A stretch of DNA of 64,000 nt from Trichostrongylus colubriformis (GCA_963978905.1 OZ022258.1:48902591-48966590), one strand, 5' to 3'. Positions 1 through 12,529 are shown, numbered from the stretch's first letter. A program made the numbers and translations. The notes: a model not told the origin generated them from the sequence alone.

Positions 1-1055
1 TGAATAATGCGAAGCGCGCCTCGATAAGAAACGCTAAATCTATATTCAACCCTTTTTCAATGTTAGCATAGATACACTCTCTGGCTACTTTTGTTGAAGC
101 CTTCGAAAATTTACGATTTTATTCATTCGAGGCTAACGTTTTGGCGTCTTCGACTTCTTCAGACCTTGGTTTTTTGTGACCGAGGCGTAGGATGGGCCAC
201 AGTAGGACAATTTCTCAATAGAAGAGCATTTATGGTAAAATTACGCTCACGATGCTGAGCGTCATTGTGCAACGCAGTCGAGGTCTCTAAAACCATGAAA
301 TAGAACCGAATTTTTTTTGATTTTACTCAGAACTGTTAGGATTGAGGCATAATAGTTTTCATCAACACAACTAAACTGGAACACTCTGAATAACAATACT
401 GTATGCTTCTCTACCCTTCTCATTATCGCTAACTACTTTAGCTGGCCGTCGGAGGAGTTTTATCGAAACCAATAGAAAAGCTCCTCTCTTTCATTGTGCC
501 CCGTGTACTATGGCCCCAGGTCAAAAAAAGAATTCGATTTGCATTGAATAAAAGAGGTACGTTCATGCATTCACTTCCCGTTAGACCATTATCTATTACT
601 GGCAGCAACAACAAAGGAACAAGGTGAGGACAACAAAAGCATATGTGAATGTCTACTTTATGTGAACGTACGTATATTTATGCACCGCTAGTTCCCCACT
701 GTACATGATGCTTTCAATATGATTTGAAAAAATGAAATCAGTAGTTGTCTCACAGTGTACCTCATACCTTTGCCATCATTAAAAATTCTACACTCAGGTA
801 TTCAACTACCGGTTCTATGCGGTGTCGAACTTGAGCATCTCTCACTGTCCTACATTGATCGAGCTGCCGTTATCAATACCGACTTTCGTTTTGATCTGCC
901 GTTGTTCATACGAAAATTCAAGCTCTATCTTATCCATAAATCAATGACTGTTCGTGGTATTCCTACGTATGTTGAACGTTAAGTCATGTTGTAAGTTCGT
1001 CGTTTTTGTGATAAATCTCGTTCGTTACTGTTCGTTTGATACTTATTTATATTAT
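1..1055. other. No gene recognised
   Basis: I see no supportable gene here. The only open frame of note (755-982, plus strand) has no splice signals, domain or family resemblance that I can recognise. Base composition is ordinary for the intergenic parts of this window. Confidence 0.5.
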
Positions 1056-1059
1056 TTGA

Positions 1060-1500
1060 AGGAATCGTACGGTCCGTGTTTCTGAGTTCTTCTGTTTCCC
1101 ATGCATTTATGTTGAATTTGCACACTACACCTACAAAGTTTCACGCGAAAAAAAAACGAGACTTTGGCATCCGTCAGAGATACAGCCTCCTCGAAATAAC
1201 GTTCGATGGGGTGTGGAGTCCGTGGAGACACAGACGTGAGGGCTTCACGAGAAAAAGGCGATGGTCATATGTTCAGAGATGCAGAGTGGGAAGCAAGCCA
1301 ACATTGGGCGCGAAATTTCAAACGGCATTCTTTCTGCTGTTGGCTCTAACTTTAGACAGCCTGTAAATGACTGCAGCAGTCACTGCTGTAGGCGTTTGTT
1401 GTCCAAGTTTTGCGCGGCAGGAATTCAGCCGCAATTCCTCTGTTCCTTCATTCTCGGTTCCTGTCGTGTTTTCATGCACTACATGAATTACTGTTTTTAA
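1060..1500 (+). repeat. Dispersed repeat family A, long form
   Basis: The copy begins with a GAAGGAATCGT-type end, then a stretch containing CATTTATGTTGAATTTG and AAAGTTTCACGCGAAAA. It continues through a segment with CAGAGTGGGAAGCAAG and ends near TTTTCATGCACTACAT. The same order of landmarks appears at 62,241-62,690 (plus) and in reverse at about 52,930-53,330. A partial copy lies at 26,905-27,130. The overlapping frames in this interval are therefore repeat sequence and not genes. No transposase is encoded, so a non-autonomous element is likely. Confidence 0.6.
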
Positions 1501-2299
1501 CCCTTCCCATTGTATCTCTTTATTCGTCCTACTTTATCATCCGTCATGAGGGACGGCTGGAGACGGGTGAGGGAGTAGAACAGGGTGAGCGAAAAACTTT
1601 AGCGAGACTAGAAACAGCGCTCACCTTTGCCATCGACTTCACGAACACCACCTCTCCGCCTGAGCCATCCTGCAACTAGCCCCTAGACGACGGTTCCTTT
1701 CACCTGACCAGTCATCCAGTCTGCAAAACGACCGAATCCGCATTGAGGATCAGAGGATTTTGCCAAGTGTGCGTTTGTCCACCCTACCGCTTCGCTACCG
1801 TTCGCGGCACACCTCTTGACAGTATAGCACCGTCGTTTTTATCATGTCTGTATACAAAAAGCATGTTCAATCCATAGACTTTACTATCGATTTCAATTAC
1901 ATTGATGGGCGGTAATACAATTAGAATTAGCATGTTATCACATCACTGAATCGGAAGAATTAAGTTGGAAACGTATTCGATGCTCTTAATTTCAACTCTC
2001 CTCCTATTTTTCTTCGGTCTTCTCCCGTTCACGTTGTTTCGCTTCCACTTTCTTATTATAACGTTTAATCATTGACACATAGCTTTCCATATATTCGTTG
2101 AATTTTGTATCTCTTGGAATGGCATTGTCCTGTAAAGCTGAGCGGGTTGTTCTATCAATATTGCAAAGGAGCGGCCATTGAGGACTATCAAAGAGCCGCT
2201 CCCTCATGCACGGCCCGGGAAATGGAACCTTATCCAGATTGAAGGAACCTTCTAACCCTGTAAGAAGACATCTCTTTTCTTTGTATGTGACTATCAAAC

Positions 2300-2945
2300 C
2301 CATTCAAAGGAATCGTGCACGGAAAAATGAGTTTCGTTGTGACCCATATGTTTATGTTGTAGGTGCTTGATAAGAGCCGAATGCAAAGTTTCACCCGAAG
2401 AAGTGAGAATTCGCCCACGGACAATGGGCAAAGAACCCATTCGAAGGCCCCGCCCCGTCGCGTGCCACTTTGAGGAGCTGAATTTCAGCCGCATTCTCAC
2501 TTTTTCGCGTGAATCTGCACGCGGCTCTTATTAAAGGAATCGCGCACGAGAATGAGTTTTCTGTTACTCATATATTTATGCTGTATTTGCTTGATATGAC
2601 CCGCATGCAAAATTCCACACGAAAAACTGAGTATCCGGCCCAGGCACAGCTCTTCAAAAAGGTGACCAAGGGGGCGTGGCCTCAGATTAGATGCCCGCCC
2701 CATCGCTCGCCGCGGCCTGAGACGGAGAGCGGGACTATTCACGTAACTTTCAGTTCCACTATGCGTATCCGACCGCGGCGGGCGACAAGAGGGCATTTGT
2801 TCTAGGGCTCCGCCCCCTCGGTCACCACTTTGAGGAGCTGTCTCCTCAAAAAAGGTGGCCGAAGAGTATTCCCACTAATTAGTGTGAACTTTGCATGCGG
2901 CTCTTATTAAGCAAATACAAGATAAATATATGGGTAACAGAAAAA
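2300..2945. repeat. Cluster of nested family A copies
   Basis: Two or more partial copies of the GAATCGTGCACGG / CATATGTTTATGTTGTA repeat lie back to back (starts near 2,302 and 2,533). An inverted piece lies near 2,880-2,945. The copies interrupt each other, which suggests repeated insertion into the same site. Frames at 2,294-2,805 on both strands are explained by this repeat. Confidence 0.5.
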
Positions 2946-3275
2946 CTTACTGGACATAGTGGTTGTCAATTGACGGCCTCACACTACTTTTTTGTGGGAG
3001 AATTATAGACCTTTTCACCACAAAGGTAGCGAGGCACTTTTCGCGAAAAAACTCAATTCGAGTGTACCGTCCTGCACCAGTAGAAGTACTTGGGAGAGCG
3101 GCCAAAATCATTTTCGAATACAAATCACATTCTAGGCTTCAGAGAACAGCATCATTCATACAAGGGGAAGGGTAAAAATAGGAACGGGTCGCATTTCTCG
3201 AAATTTTCCTCAACCAGATGCGTGGCCCTACATACTTCCAAAAAGTGAAGTGATGATAATCCCAGACAAACTTAC

Positions 3276-5810
3276 AGTGGCGAATATTTCGAGTACGCAA
3301 ATATGAAGGAAGACGTATTGAATTGCCGACTGGATAGCCTGATATCGCTGATTGCGCATGTCTCTGACCACGTCCACCATCGACGCATCGGCTTTCTCAC
3401 GAATCTTCATCGATGCATAATCGATTGCTGAATATATACATATGTAAATCTTTCCAAATTTCAGAAAGTAGGATGTCATTGAATACTAGCCACGTACACC
3501 CACGAGCAAGTTCGACGAATATCACCGATGAAATACGACTACACTTCGCGGTAACATGGGTGTGAACAACGCACCGACAAACGTTGCACTTCGTCCAATT
3601 CCGGCCGAGCAGTGTACTGTAATCGGTCCATGCGCAGCCAAGGATCGTGCCAGCTTCAACATTCCAACCGTTGGTGCGGGATTCAAGGGTGCCGTGTGAT
3701 CGGGCCATTCAAAATAGGCCAGATGGTTCACGATAACAGTTTTGCCTTCGCTGTAAAACAGAACATTGATCGTTGGTTTTCAACACCGTATTGACACTCA
3801 TAAGGATATGCTCCACCACTTATTCTGCCTGCGTGTAAATACCCAGTACTCGGCCTTCCTATAGACGGATTGTATGTTGAAATGAGGGGCGCCCCACCAC
3901 TCCGCTGTTCTTATCGATGACCTCACTCTCACACTCCCTTCTATCAGACAAAGCACCAAAGTATAGGCCAAAACACTCGATCTAGGACATCGCATCGCGC
4001 TTGGGCCGTTGCATGCCCGTATTGCCTCACTGCGCCGTGGGCTCCAGCGACTTTGTCCTAATTTGAGTGTGTTGGCCTACCAAGTGAAGGTTGGGACACA
4101 ACGGTCAGTGAGGTAACGAGGTCACACGGTGGCCACGCCCATCCGCGAATTGCAGTCACACTGGTAAAAAAATTTAAAAAGTTCCCTACTCCAGCGAAAT
4201 AGCAGAATAGGGAATGCGAAATAATGGGCGTAGTGATCGATGAAGCCACAGCATGGCAACTTGCCAGAGCAACCGGCTCTGAGACAACTCGGAGAATTCG
4301 CGAAGCGTCTCCGCAGGCGGCGAGCCGGCCAAAATCGAAATCCGTGTATACCAACACACCCCTAGCCTACCCCATACCGTTGTTGCTTCTTGTAGATCCG
4401 ATCAACAGCTTGTAATCAGCGCCTCATGCGTACAACCTGCGGATCGATACACGGATCTTTTTATCTTTCGACTCAGATTTTAGTTTTCCAAAGGTTTTGC
4501 CTCGAGAGTACCATTGTCTTACCCATATTTTACTTCCAGTTCTGTATGTTTAATGCCTTCGAACGGATCCGGCTTTGATGATTTAACGGCTACTATAAAT
4601 CCACCATAGTTTCCAACTTCTTTCTTTTCTCTTGGCAAATAGAAACAACACTTCTCATGCTTTCCTGAACACCACTATAACTTCAGTCGAAGCAAAAAGG
4701 TGGATTCAGTGCAGTAGCTGAAATAGTCTCATTGCACTCGAATGATTTCTCGACCGAGTCCTTTCAAAGTGACGGATAGCGTTCCTATAGGAGCAGGACA
4801 AGACATTCGAACTGGGTCACCGCCCTTGCTGCCTCCGCTGTGAATTGGCGGAGCGCTAGTTTTGAGGTTATGTACCAAGGAGCTAAAAGCACGTAAAGAT
4901 GGAAAGGTGATGAAACAAGCAGGACTCAATTTCGAAACCATGAAATTTCATGAAACGCTTCTAGCCGCTGCGCTAACTCTCACGTTATAACCACCTTCAT
5001 TAAAATTGCACAGCATAACAATCACTTTGCTTTTTTCCGATGTGATCATATGCCAGAAGTCACCCACGTATTCTTGTAGAGGTCCCTGGAAGGCATAGCA
5101 ATTACTGCGAAAAATATCGTGTCTTAATGTTGATTAGAGGGAAACGCAATATAACGCAACATTTTGATATTGCGCACCAGTGCACTACACACACCTAACA
5201 ACACGCCAAAACTTACAGTAGCTTTATTTAATAGTACTAAAGAAAACTGATAATGAAGGAGGAGAAAATGTGTTTTGGCATACGCCATATTGCTTTTCCT
5301 TGATATGGTTCCAAGCAGTCAATAGGAACGTAAAGGGAATATCGATCGCATGGGCGTAAAATCAATATCCGTCCCACGCTACATTGGTAAGCAGCCAAGG
5401 ATTACTGAGAAAAGCCTAGCAGTAGTATATTGTTACAGCATTGAAGTACCTGCGTGCAGATGTACTTTTGTGAATCTGGCATGACCATCCAGCTGGCATG
5501 TATGTAATCATCCTCTGGTGGCCTATCTTTGAGGACCACTCTGGTAGCGTCTATACAAATAATATCGTTGTATCTGTAAACAACAAAAGTCAACAACCAA
5601 TATGCTTATGCAGTATAATTGGTAGCCCCACCTATTCTTAGCGTCGTTCTTCTCATAAGCCTCCGTCGTATAGTCAGCGGGTTTGATTTTTTTATTCGCA
5701 GCAAACTCTTTTGCTAATGCTCTTATGGGCTGAATTTCTTGTGATCGATAACAATCAATTATTGATTCGGAGCTAGCTACCTTTTTGAGCATTAAATTTT
5801 GTGCCCACAT
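3276..5810 (-). CDS. Protein-tyrosine phosphatase, nematode single-domain type (six exons, ends incomplete)
   Basis: This is a classical cytosolic PTP, which hydrolyses phosphotyrosine through a cysteinyl-phosphate intermediate. I reconstruct exons at 5632-5810, 5450-5573, 4984-5085, 4523-4659, 3575-3750 and 3276-3427; all phases join to 290 codons without a stop. Seen in order: the pTyr-loop KNRYNDI (across the first junction), RVVLKDRPPEDDYIHASW, GDFWHMI, KVIVMLCNFNEGG, the WPD loop WPDH, the P-loop HCSAGIGRS with its catalytic Cys and Arg, and the C-terminal helix RNQRYQAIQSAIQYVF with the Q-loop Gln. All catalytic residues are present, so the enzyme should be active. The first exon may extend upstream of the Met at 5810, since an open frame reaches an AG near 5860. 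The last exon ends at a clean GTAAGT, so a further 3' exon is missing from my model. The family is strongly expanded in nematodes, often in the germline; the exact substrate is unknown. Confidence 0.88.
4083..4345 (+). repeat. Repeat family G, copy 1, inside a phosphatase intron
   Basis: This segment matches 7,898-8,163 in the same orientation. Shared landmarks are GGTGGCCACGCCCAT, GCGAAATAGCAGAAT, GATCGATGAAG and GAGACAACTCGGA. It fills much of the 770-base intron between the 4523-4659 and 3575-3750 exons. It has no coding capacity that I can support, and the frames on both strands here are repeat sequence. Confidence 0.65.
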
Positions 5811-5849
5811 TGATCGATTATCCGACGTATTGACGAGAGCTGATTTTGA

Positions 5850-6040
5850 ATCTCCTTCCGCCTATTAGCAAAAAATTCTGTACATATTCTTTTTTATTTT
5901 TATTTTACCAGATTGTTCACCTTCTTTTGTTGATCAATGGCTTGTTCAACAACATCTTCATGGTAGACGTTTGCTATGAAGTCTTTCTGAAAGTGCTCAC
6001 CAACTCATCTAGTATGACATTTTTGGTTGTACGAGAGGGC
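5850..6040. other. Intergenic, nothing recognised
   Basis: This short stretch lies upstream of the phosphatase on the minus strand, so its promoter may be here or further away. I see no convincing core promoter element. Confidence 0.3.
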
Positions 6041-6041
6041 T

Positions 6042-6308
6042 GGGGGTCAATTGGTCGAATTTTCGGTCGCGGCGTCGTACTCGCGGCACCGCCAGTACGA
6101 GCCATTTGTAATTCCGTCAAGACGCAATGAGCTGGTACCGTAAGAGATCTTTAAAGATCGCAGGCTGGCGGCTTCGGGAGTTCGCCTATCTTGAAGGTCC
6201 CTTACGGTATAACCTCACTGCGTCTTGAGCAGAATTCCAAACGACTCGTACTCGCCGTGCTGCTCGCCGCGGGCGGTCGCGCGACAATTCGGTAAATCGA
6301 TCTCCACC
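6042..6308. repeat. Palindromic MITE, family E, copy 1
   Basis: The left end GGGGGTCAATTGGTCGAATT faces an inverted right end (ACAATTCGGTAAATCGATCTCC). Internal parts are also palindromic: a CCGTAAGAGATCT half is answered by the inverse segment TCCCTTACGG. A second copy is at 41,312-41,570. It is about 265 bases with no open frame, so it is a non-autonomous DNA element. Confidence 0.65.
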
Positions 6309-6610
6309 CGAGGGGTGTGCGTCAGGACTGTCCAGCTAGGTCCGACCACGCGTGGAGGCGTCGGCCACACCCTTTAGAGACGGACAATTCACAACGAGAC
6401 CGGCAAACCACTTGGGGCACGCAGTGACCTAGTTGACACACACCCAGATGGACCAGTATCGCTGAAACCTTCACGGACTGGCATAGCATACAAAGTCGTG
6501 CGCGCGTATTGATTTTGAAGCATGTGCATGACTAGATGAGAATACGGCACGCCGCTTGCGGTTTATTTGGGCGAAATTTGGAACGAATGGCGGTGCTACC
6601 GCAATGAGGG

Positions 6611-6894
6611 GGCGAGGCTACTTACGCCAGAGAACCGCGTGGCCGCCAGCAGTGAGCGGCTCGACGGGTGCGAGTGCCAGTGGCGAGGCATGGCACCCTT
6701 CAAGCGAGGCAATGTGGCATGGGTGGAGGAGGGAAGGTGGCATGGGTGCAGGAGGCAGTATGGCACGGGTGGAAGCGCTGAGTTGACACAGCCACGCTCT
6801 GCCGGGCTCCCTAGTGCAATCGATTCGCAAGTCGCGCTGGTGGCGTCGCCAGTGCGACGTCGCTGAAGCGACTTTCTGGCGTAAGTAGCCTCAC
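6611..6894. repeat. Palindromic MITE related to family D
   Basis: The terminal inverted repeat reads GGCTACTTACGCCAGA at the left and its complement at the right (6,876-6,890). The inner part (GAGCGGCTCGACGGGTGCGAG, CACAGCCACGCTCTG) is shared with 34,998-35,226. Four overlapping frames on both strands here are simply GC-rich repeat. Confidence 0.65.
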
Positions 6895-7040
6895 CAGCAC
6901 TGAGGGGCACCCCTTCATAAGAGTTGTCTTTGCCTGAGCTCTAGGAGAAGAGGAGTCCTTTCTCCGCTCACTTTAGCGCAAGCAAGAGCCAACTTAGTGA
7001 CGACCCCATAACCTCACCACACGCAAGATACCCGAATTTA

Positions 7041-7195
7041 GGTCGCGTTCATACTCTGCGTCAGGGCGTGGCTGCGTGTCTCTGTCTCCGCTCATGCCAC
7101 CTTACCCCGTTGCCTGCGTCGACACCGCACGTTCCTGCGCCACTCTCTCGATGCCTGCCAGCCATGCCCTGCTGGCGCTGAATATGAACGCAGCC
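7041..7195. repeat. MITE family C, copy 1
   Basis: Inverted ends are GTTCATACTCTGCG with GGGCGTGGCTGCGT on the left and the complementary CATGCCCTG ... TATGAACGCAGCC on the right. Related copies are at 21,951-22,117, 44,833-44,938, 45,144-45,318, 47,638-47,802 and 52,393-52,567. It is about 155 bases and has no coding capacity. Confidence 0.7.
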
Positions 7196-7616
7196 TTGCG
7201 CGCTCATTGACACCTGCGCTAAAGACGAATGTTCCAGAGAGTCCGTCCACGACTGCAAGTAAAACTGAACTAGACCTACCTTCTGAACCTTGGCAGCTGG
7301 TTGTGGGGGTGGTGGTCCTGAAGTCTGTGCAGGAGACGCAGGAGTTTGTTTTGGTCTACTTTCAACACTTGTAGATTTTTCTGAACAAAGGAACTCAGAC
7401 GACAGGTTGAATGGTTTTGCACGGTCTTGATTACCTTTTTACGGGTTCAATTTTTGAAAACAACATGTGTGGGTGTATCAGGGGTGCTAATCGCGGCGAT
7501 GCGGCGTCGGTTCCTTCCTGGCAAGTAGTGGCGCGGTATTGTGCGCGGCGACAATGCAGCATACGCGATTGATATCGTCGCTAAACCACCGCGCGCGACA
7601 GCATTGGTCCATTGCT

Positions 7617-7760
7617 AAGGCCGCCGTCAGACTTTGCAAGTTTTCGACTCTGCACTTTCGCACGCGATACTACGACCTTGAGATTGTGCAATGCCACAAC
7701 TTCGCGCGCGGAGCTATGACAACGCAAAATCGCAAAATCGCAAAGTCTGACGGTGGCCTA
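7617..7760. repeat. MITE family I, copy 1
   Basis: GGCCGCCGTCAGACTTTGC on the left is answered by GCAAAGTCTGACGGTGGCC on the right, an almost perfect terminal inverted repeat. A shorter relative lies at 57,708-57,832. The plus-strand frame 7539-7853 spans it and is not a gene. Confidence 0.7.
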
Positions 7761-7897
7761 AGGGCTTCACAGCTGGCAATCGTATATGCGATTAAGGCGA
7801 TTAGACAAAAAGATATGATACGGATTGATCAGGTTTGGTCGGAGAGAAGATAGATATCGATTAGGCGATACAATCAGGCGATTAAACGATGGTGAGG

Positions 7898-8163
7898 GGT
7901 GACCGTTGGGCACACTGTTAGTGAAATCGCCAGGCCTCGCGGTGGCCACGCCCATACGGCGGATTGCAATCGCACTGGTGAAAAAAAAAGAGAAAACCTT
8001 AGTTCAACGAAATAGCAGAATACCGAATGCAAGATTATGGCCGTATTGATCGATGAAGTGGAGAGAGTCACAGTATGGCAACTAGTCAGAGCAATCGGCT
8101 TTGAGACAACTCGGACAATGCGCGATGCATCGCCGCGGGCGGCGAACCGACCTCAGGCCGAGA
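7898..8163 (+). repeat. Repeat family G, copy 2
   Basis: This is the second copy of the element in the phosphatase intron (4,083-4,345), in the same orientation. It is embedded in a longer region (about 7,770-8,500) with imperfect inverted GATCGCC/GGCGATT-rich flanks. A larger, older palindromic element may therefore carry family G inside it. Confidence 0.6.
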
Positions 8164-8499
8164 TCGAGAGCGATTGTGGGTAACATAAAGGTATTAGAAT
8201 CGGTACGTATCTTTTTCTTCCCGCTAAATCCGCCTTGGATATTGTTCAGAGTTTGCGATTCGCGCAATTCAGGCAGAAGGAAAAGGATAAGGATTTATCA
8301 AGTGATCCTGGCGATCATCTGAAAAGGATAAGATAGGTATCGAAGTGGATGATAGGCGTGAATCATGCGATCGTTTGAATCGCGAACAATGCCTTAAAAG
8401 ACGATCGCCTAATCGTCTAACCGCCTAGTCACCTCACGATACGTATCGTTTCTTTCTGCCTGGTCACCTGAATCGCCAACTCTGAACGATGCCATGCGA

Positions 8500-9115
8500 T
8501 AGTGAGCGGAACTGTACATCACTTCAATGCGTGCCACTCAAGGGCAATGGTGGAGAACGAACGACTGTTGTAAGATAGTGGAAGCTCGGAATAGCGTATT
8601 CCATACGTTGACGTGATAGAGACTTGCCTTGGGATCCTGAAATATGACCTCTGTGATTTTCTGGATTATACGTATAGTTAGAGCAGATGAAACGGGAAAG
8701 CAATTTCGTTCACCCACACCTTGCTGATCACGTTGCTTTTTCTTCCGATCCCGGAATCTAATAGCCGCGAATAGCTGAAAGCAGCTTGAGTTGACACACC
8801 TAGAAATCTAGGCCTGCTGGACCAATGAGGTATATGATGTGCAAGAAGTTCTTCAGCTAAAACGATGAACGCACCCTGGCCATAAAGAACCAGAACCAAA
8901 CACTATTGCCAATAGTGAAAAGTGAACCATACTCCATTGAGAGTGTCCAGACTTACTGCAGTTGTTTACCACTAACAAACTGATCTTCGTTTCTTATCAG
9001 TTATGATTTCGTGCAAGAACACTACAGAGCTGTTTTCCAGCTGTAGGATTTGTGAGGGATTGGCAGAGGTCAACAAGAGAGCTTACTCACCTAGCAGATT
9101 TGACAATTCATGGGG
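8500..9115. other. Intergenic, no gene supported
   Basis: A 73-codon minus-strand frame (8678-8899) is the only candidate. It has no recognisable domain and no clear splice sites, so I do not call it. Confidence 0.35.
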
Positions 9116-9119
9116 TGTA

Positions 9120-9329
9120 GGTTGGGACACACGAATCTAGGCCGTGACCCTGTAACAGCCTGTGGCCTTTGACCTAAGCCTTAAATAATTCAGACAATTT
9201 GTTCATGTAAATCGTGTCCTCCTTGCAAGTCTGTTCTGTTGTATAGTCAACTTGTTTGAATTATTCATGTCACAGGGCAAAGGCCACAGGCTGTCACAGG
9301 GTCACGGCCTAGATTCGTGTGTCCCAACC
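9120..9329. repeat. Palindromic MITE, family F
   Basis: The arms 9120-9174 and 9276-9329 are nearly perfect reverse complements of each other (one or two differences over about 54 bases), starting GGTTGGGACACACGAATC. The spacer is about 100 bases and partly palindromic. The high arm identity suggests a recent insertion or strong hairpin-driven correction. Confidence 0.75.
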
Positions 9330-9334
9330 GTCAC

Positions 9335-12080
9335 CCCAATTCATGCACTCTGGCACTTGCGCTGTCTAGGTGCAATCAGCCACTGTCTCACATGCAATGT
9401 CAGATGTTCCTTTAAGCCTTCAGGAATCTTGAGAATTGTCAACCGCCCAATGTCCTGTTCCCATATACCACCACTGCCACCGTCATTATCTCGGTATACG
9501 TGAAACTGTTTTCATAATACCGTGATAGTCAGTGAAATCCTAGTTGAAGGCATTCTTTACTGGGTGGACGATGTAGCGAAACACGCTACTCTCCTATATA
9601 TGGCCAGAGAGATTTGGTTTATTCATTGCTTAGCTTTTTCTTTGATTTCTCTTATCATAAGGCCGATCTGATGAATGTTTTACAGATGTGCTTTTCGTTC
9701 CTCGTCGGGCTCACATAAAAAGGTAGCGAATACGCTGCCTGACGGAGTTCTCCACTCGGACTTTTCCACGCGCGCTATCCCTCGCTGTATTCTACCAACA
9801 GTTACCACCAACCCGTCATCGCTCGTCAATATTATTCTCATTGTTAGTATACTAATATTTGGTACATTCGTGGTGCACTTAAGATTCAATCCTTCAGCCT
9901 CTAGGCTCCGACAAGCAACACGATCAATACCATCCTAATCGCAACTTTTGAAGGAATCAACGATACACTAGGGTCTGTAAGCGTCAAAGAGGTCGGTAAG
10001 AGAATCAATACCTTGGAATAGGGATCTATTTTCTCAGTAAACTAATTGTCGCGGAGCGCAACAATAATGGTAAGGAGAGATTCCATTCTAGTTCCTTGTT
10101 GATAAAAAAGTAAAAGAAAAGTAAAGAGAAATGAGAAAGCTCATCTACAGGTTGATCAGGCTCATGCTTTTAGATTATGCTCACATTCTTTCTCGCGGCC
10201 GTGCTTCGACGTCGTATAAAAGGGCGGCCAGACGGAGAGCGGGGCTCTCGCATCTCCAAGCGTTCAAGTTTTGATCGGCTCAATAGGAACAATAAGATTA
10301 ATAAAATCGATCAGTAGGATTCTTTCACCATTAGTAGAGATCTGATCCGCATCCGAGGTGAGCAGGAGTTAGGAGGAAGTCGCGCAGATATTTTCACGTT
10401 GTTAGATTGCGATTATATAAATCCGATAAAGGATTGTTGCTTTCGGGATGGCATCATACATGTGGCCAGTTAAGTATGTAGACTGTAAGCGAGCAGCACA
10501 GGAACACATTACTCTTTAGACATCATCAATATCGCCCGCCCTTCCACCGCTCTCGCAGTGACACCGCCCAGCGGATGCCATGCAGCGCGATGGACAGTGC
10601 TAGAGGATCGCGATCACGATCCCAAGACGCACTTTCAAATGGGAGTTTGACTTCAGATCGCTATTTGTGAACTGGAATGTCCTACAGAGACTATGTCATA
10701 CCAGCTCCCAGTTTCCCTTAACCCCTACTACCTTAAAGGGGCAAATCCTGACAAGGATGATGCCAAGGTTGGAGATCGAATTGCACTGAAGCTCTCATAA
10801 TAACAGATTCTAGCCAAATCGGTTCATGAAATATGAACACCTGCCCCCACGTTCATACATATGTGTAGTCGCATAATAAGAGGATCACCACCGTTTGACG
10901 ATATATCATTTACTGCAACGCGGCTATGGGTTCTATTGTAACCTTACAAGTGAGCCCCACGAAGCCGTAGAGCGCTTTGTAAAAGTGTTTTCTCGCACCC
11001 CGTAGGAACATAGGCGGATCCAGAATCATTACCGATAAGTTTTAAGGTACATGAACATCACAAAAGGCTTTAAAAGGGCTGGTTCCCTGCGAAGACAAAT
11101 TTTTGCATTTTTGACATTTCACTACGTTCATGCCTGCGCGCTTTTCGAGTGATTCGTTTTCAGCTTCGCGTGTGATTGCGTACATTGCGTACAGTCCCTT
11201 GAACGTTTACGCCCAAATTGATTATTCCTTGATTAGGATAGTTATCATGTGATGCTATCGTTTCTTTTACTTTCTGTGTCACTATTTTGTCTTTTCAGGG
11301 CACAAACGTTGTTTTCAGAGATGATGGGATAAACATATGTCCTTGAAAGGTCTCCATAGTACCACCCTACTGCGTCCTGATGAGTAGAGTTCCAACCGAG
11401 CGGTAAATAGCGCGATGGCGCCGCGATTGCGAAGTCGCAAAGCGAAAATTCGATGTAACGCTGCACACCCAACAGGAACGCATTATATTATAAGGGTCGA
11501 TAGCATCAAGTACTTCATGTGATCACGATATCATCGCCAGTCACAAAAATTACTGACCCAAAAGAACACAAAAAGTGAGTTTTTCCAAAACATTTCATTG
11601 AGAAACTCTTCTAACTTACAAGTAATGTGACTTTTGTAAATAAATGTACAAAAAACAAAATATATAGCAGCAGGCACTGGAAGGGCAAGTTTGTTTTTTT
11701 TCAAACGGTGATAGCATCAGTGTTAAGGTTACATTATGAAAAGGGGAAGATCTACAGAAAAATCGACAACAAATCGATAAACAATTAGTCGATTAAACGC
11801 ACCAGATCAATACTCATTCAACGCACACACATCGAACACTGAGAGAAACCACTCATCACTATTATCGTATTGACTATTCACAAGACTGAACATAAAATGA
11901 GTGGAAAAAAATAAAGAAAATAGCTAGGAATATTTTCTATTTGTGAAGGGTTAATTGGAGAAAGAGCGAAAAAGTAGAGCAGGCAAAAAATCAGAAAAAA
12001 AGTGCAAAATCAAAAAAATGAGCGAGATGACTGAATGACTTAGAGGATTGTGCACCGCCTCCTTGTTTCAGTAGCGCCTC
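9335..12080. other. Intergenic, no gene supported
   Basis: There are few open frames. Those at 9675-9938 (plus), 9680-9889 (minus) and 11245-11472 (minus) have no recognisable domain or splice structure. The stretch 9,940-11,240 has no open frame above 60 codons on either strand. A TATA-like site lies inside at 10,215. Confidence 0.4.
10215..10222 (+). promoter_or_regulatory. TATA-box-like site (TATAAAAG)
   Basis: TATAAAAG is followed by GGCGG and lies in a GC-richer island (about 10,190-10,260) within AT-rich surroundings. The spacing would suit a plus-strand start near 10,245. No downstream open frame of note follows, so a small non-coding RNA, or chance, are both possible. Confidence 0.2.
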
Positions 12081-12529
12081 TCGTTGAACGTAATGTGTCG
12101 GTTCTCTTGGGTTCATGTGACGTCGATTCCTGAATTATCTATTTTTACGTGGTGTTACCGATTTTGGGGCCTTCTAACAAAATCAGCGGGCTTTACCCAA
12201 GGTCAGGTTGGCGATTGCCAGACCCTGATTTTGGAGTTTTGTGCACATGGGGGGTTCGGGGTGGTACACGCACTTAAGAAGGCGACTCTATCGCTCTACG
12301 AAAGACATACTGTGCCGTAGCGTCTATACTTTACACAACTATACATAAATTTGTAGTAGTAATTCTATAGTAAGATGCATTCTATAGTAGTTAACACATT
12401 TATAAACTCACCAAAATAGCTATATAATGGCTCTTCAAAATTCCTGTCAAAAAAATATAGTTAATCATATTTCATACCAGAGCAATGCAGGTTGGTGTTA
12501 TATTTTGTCGACCGGAAGACAGTGCTTGA

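Noticed and set aside
8678..8899. Minus-strand frame of 73 codons
   Set aside because: No domain, no splice pattern, no neighbouring exons in phase.
11245..11472. Minus-strand frame of 75 codons with protein-like composition
   Set aside because: No splice partners, no recognised domain, and the region is full of repeats; may be repeat-derived.
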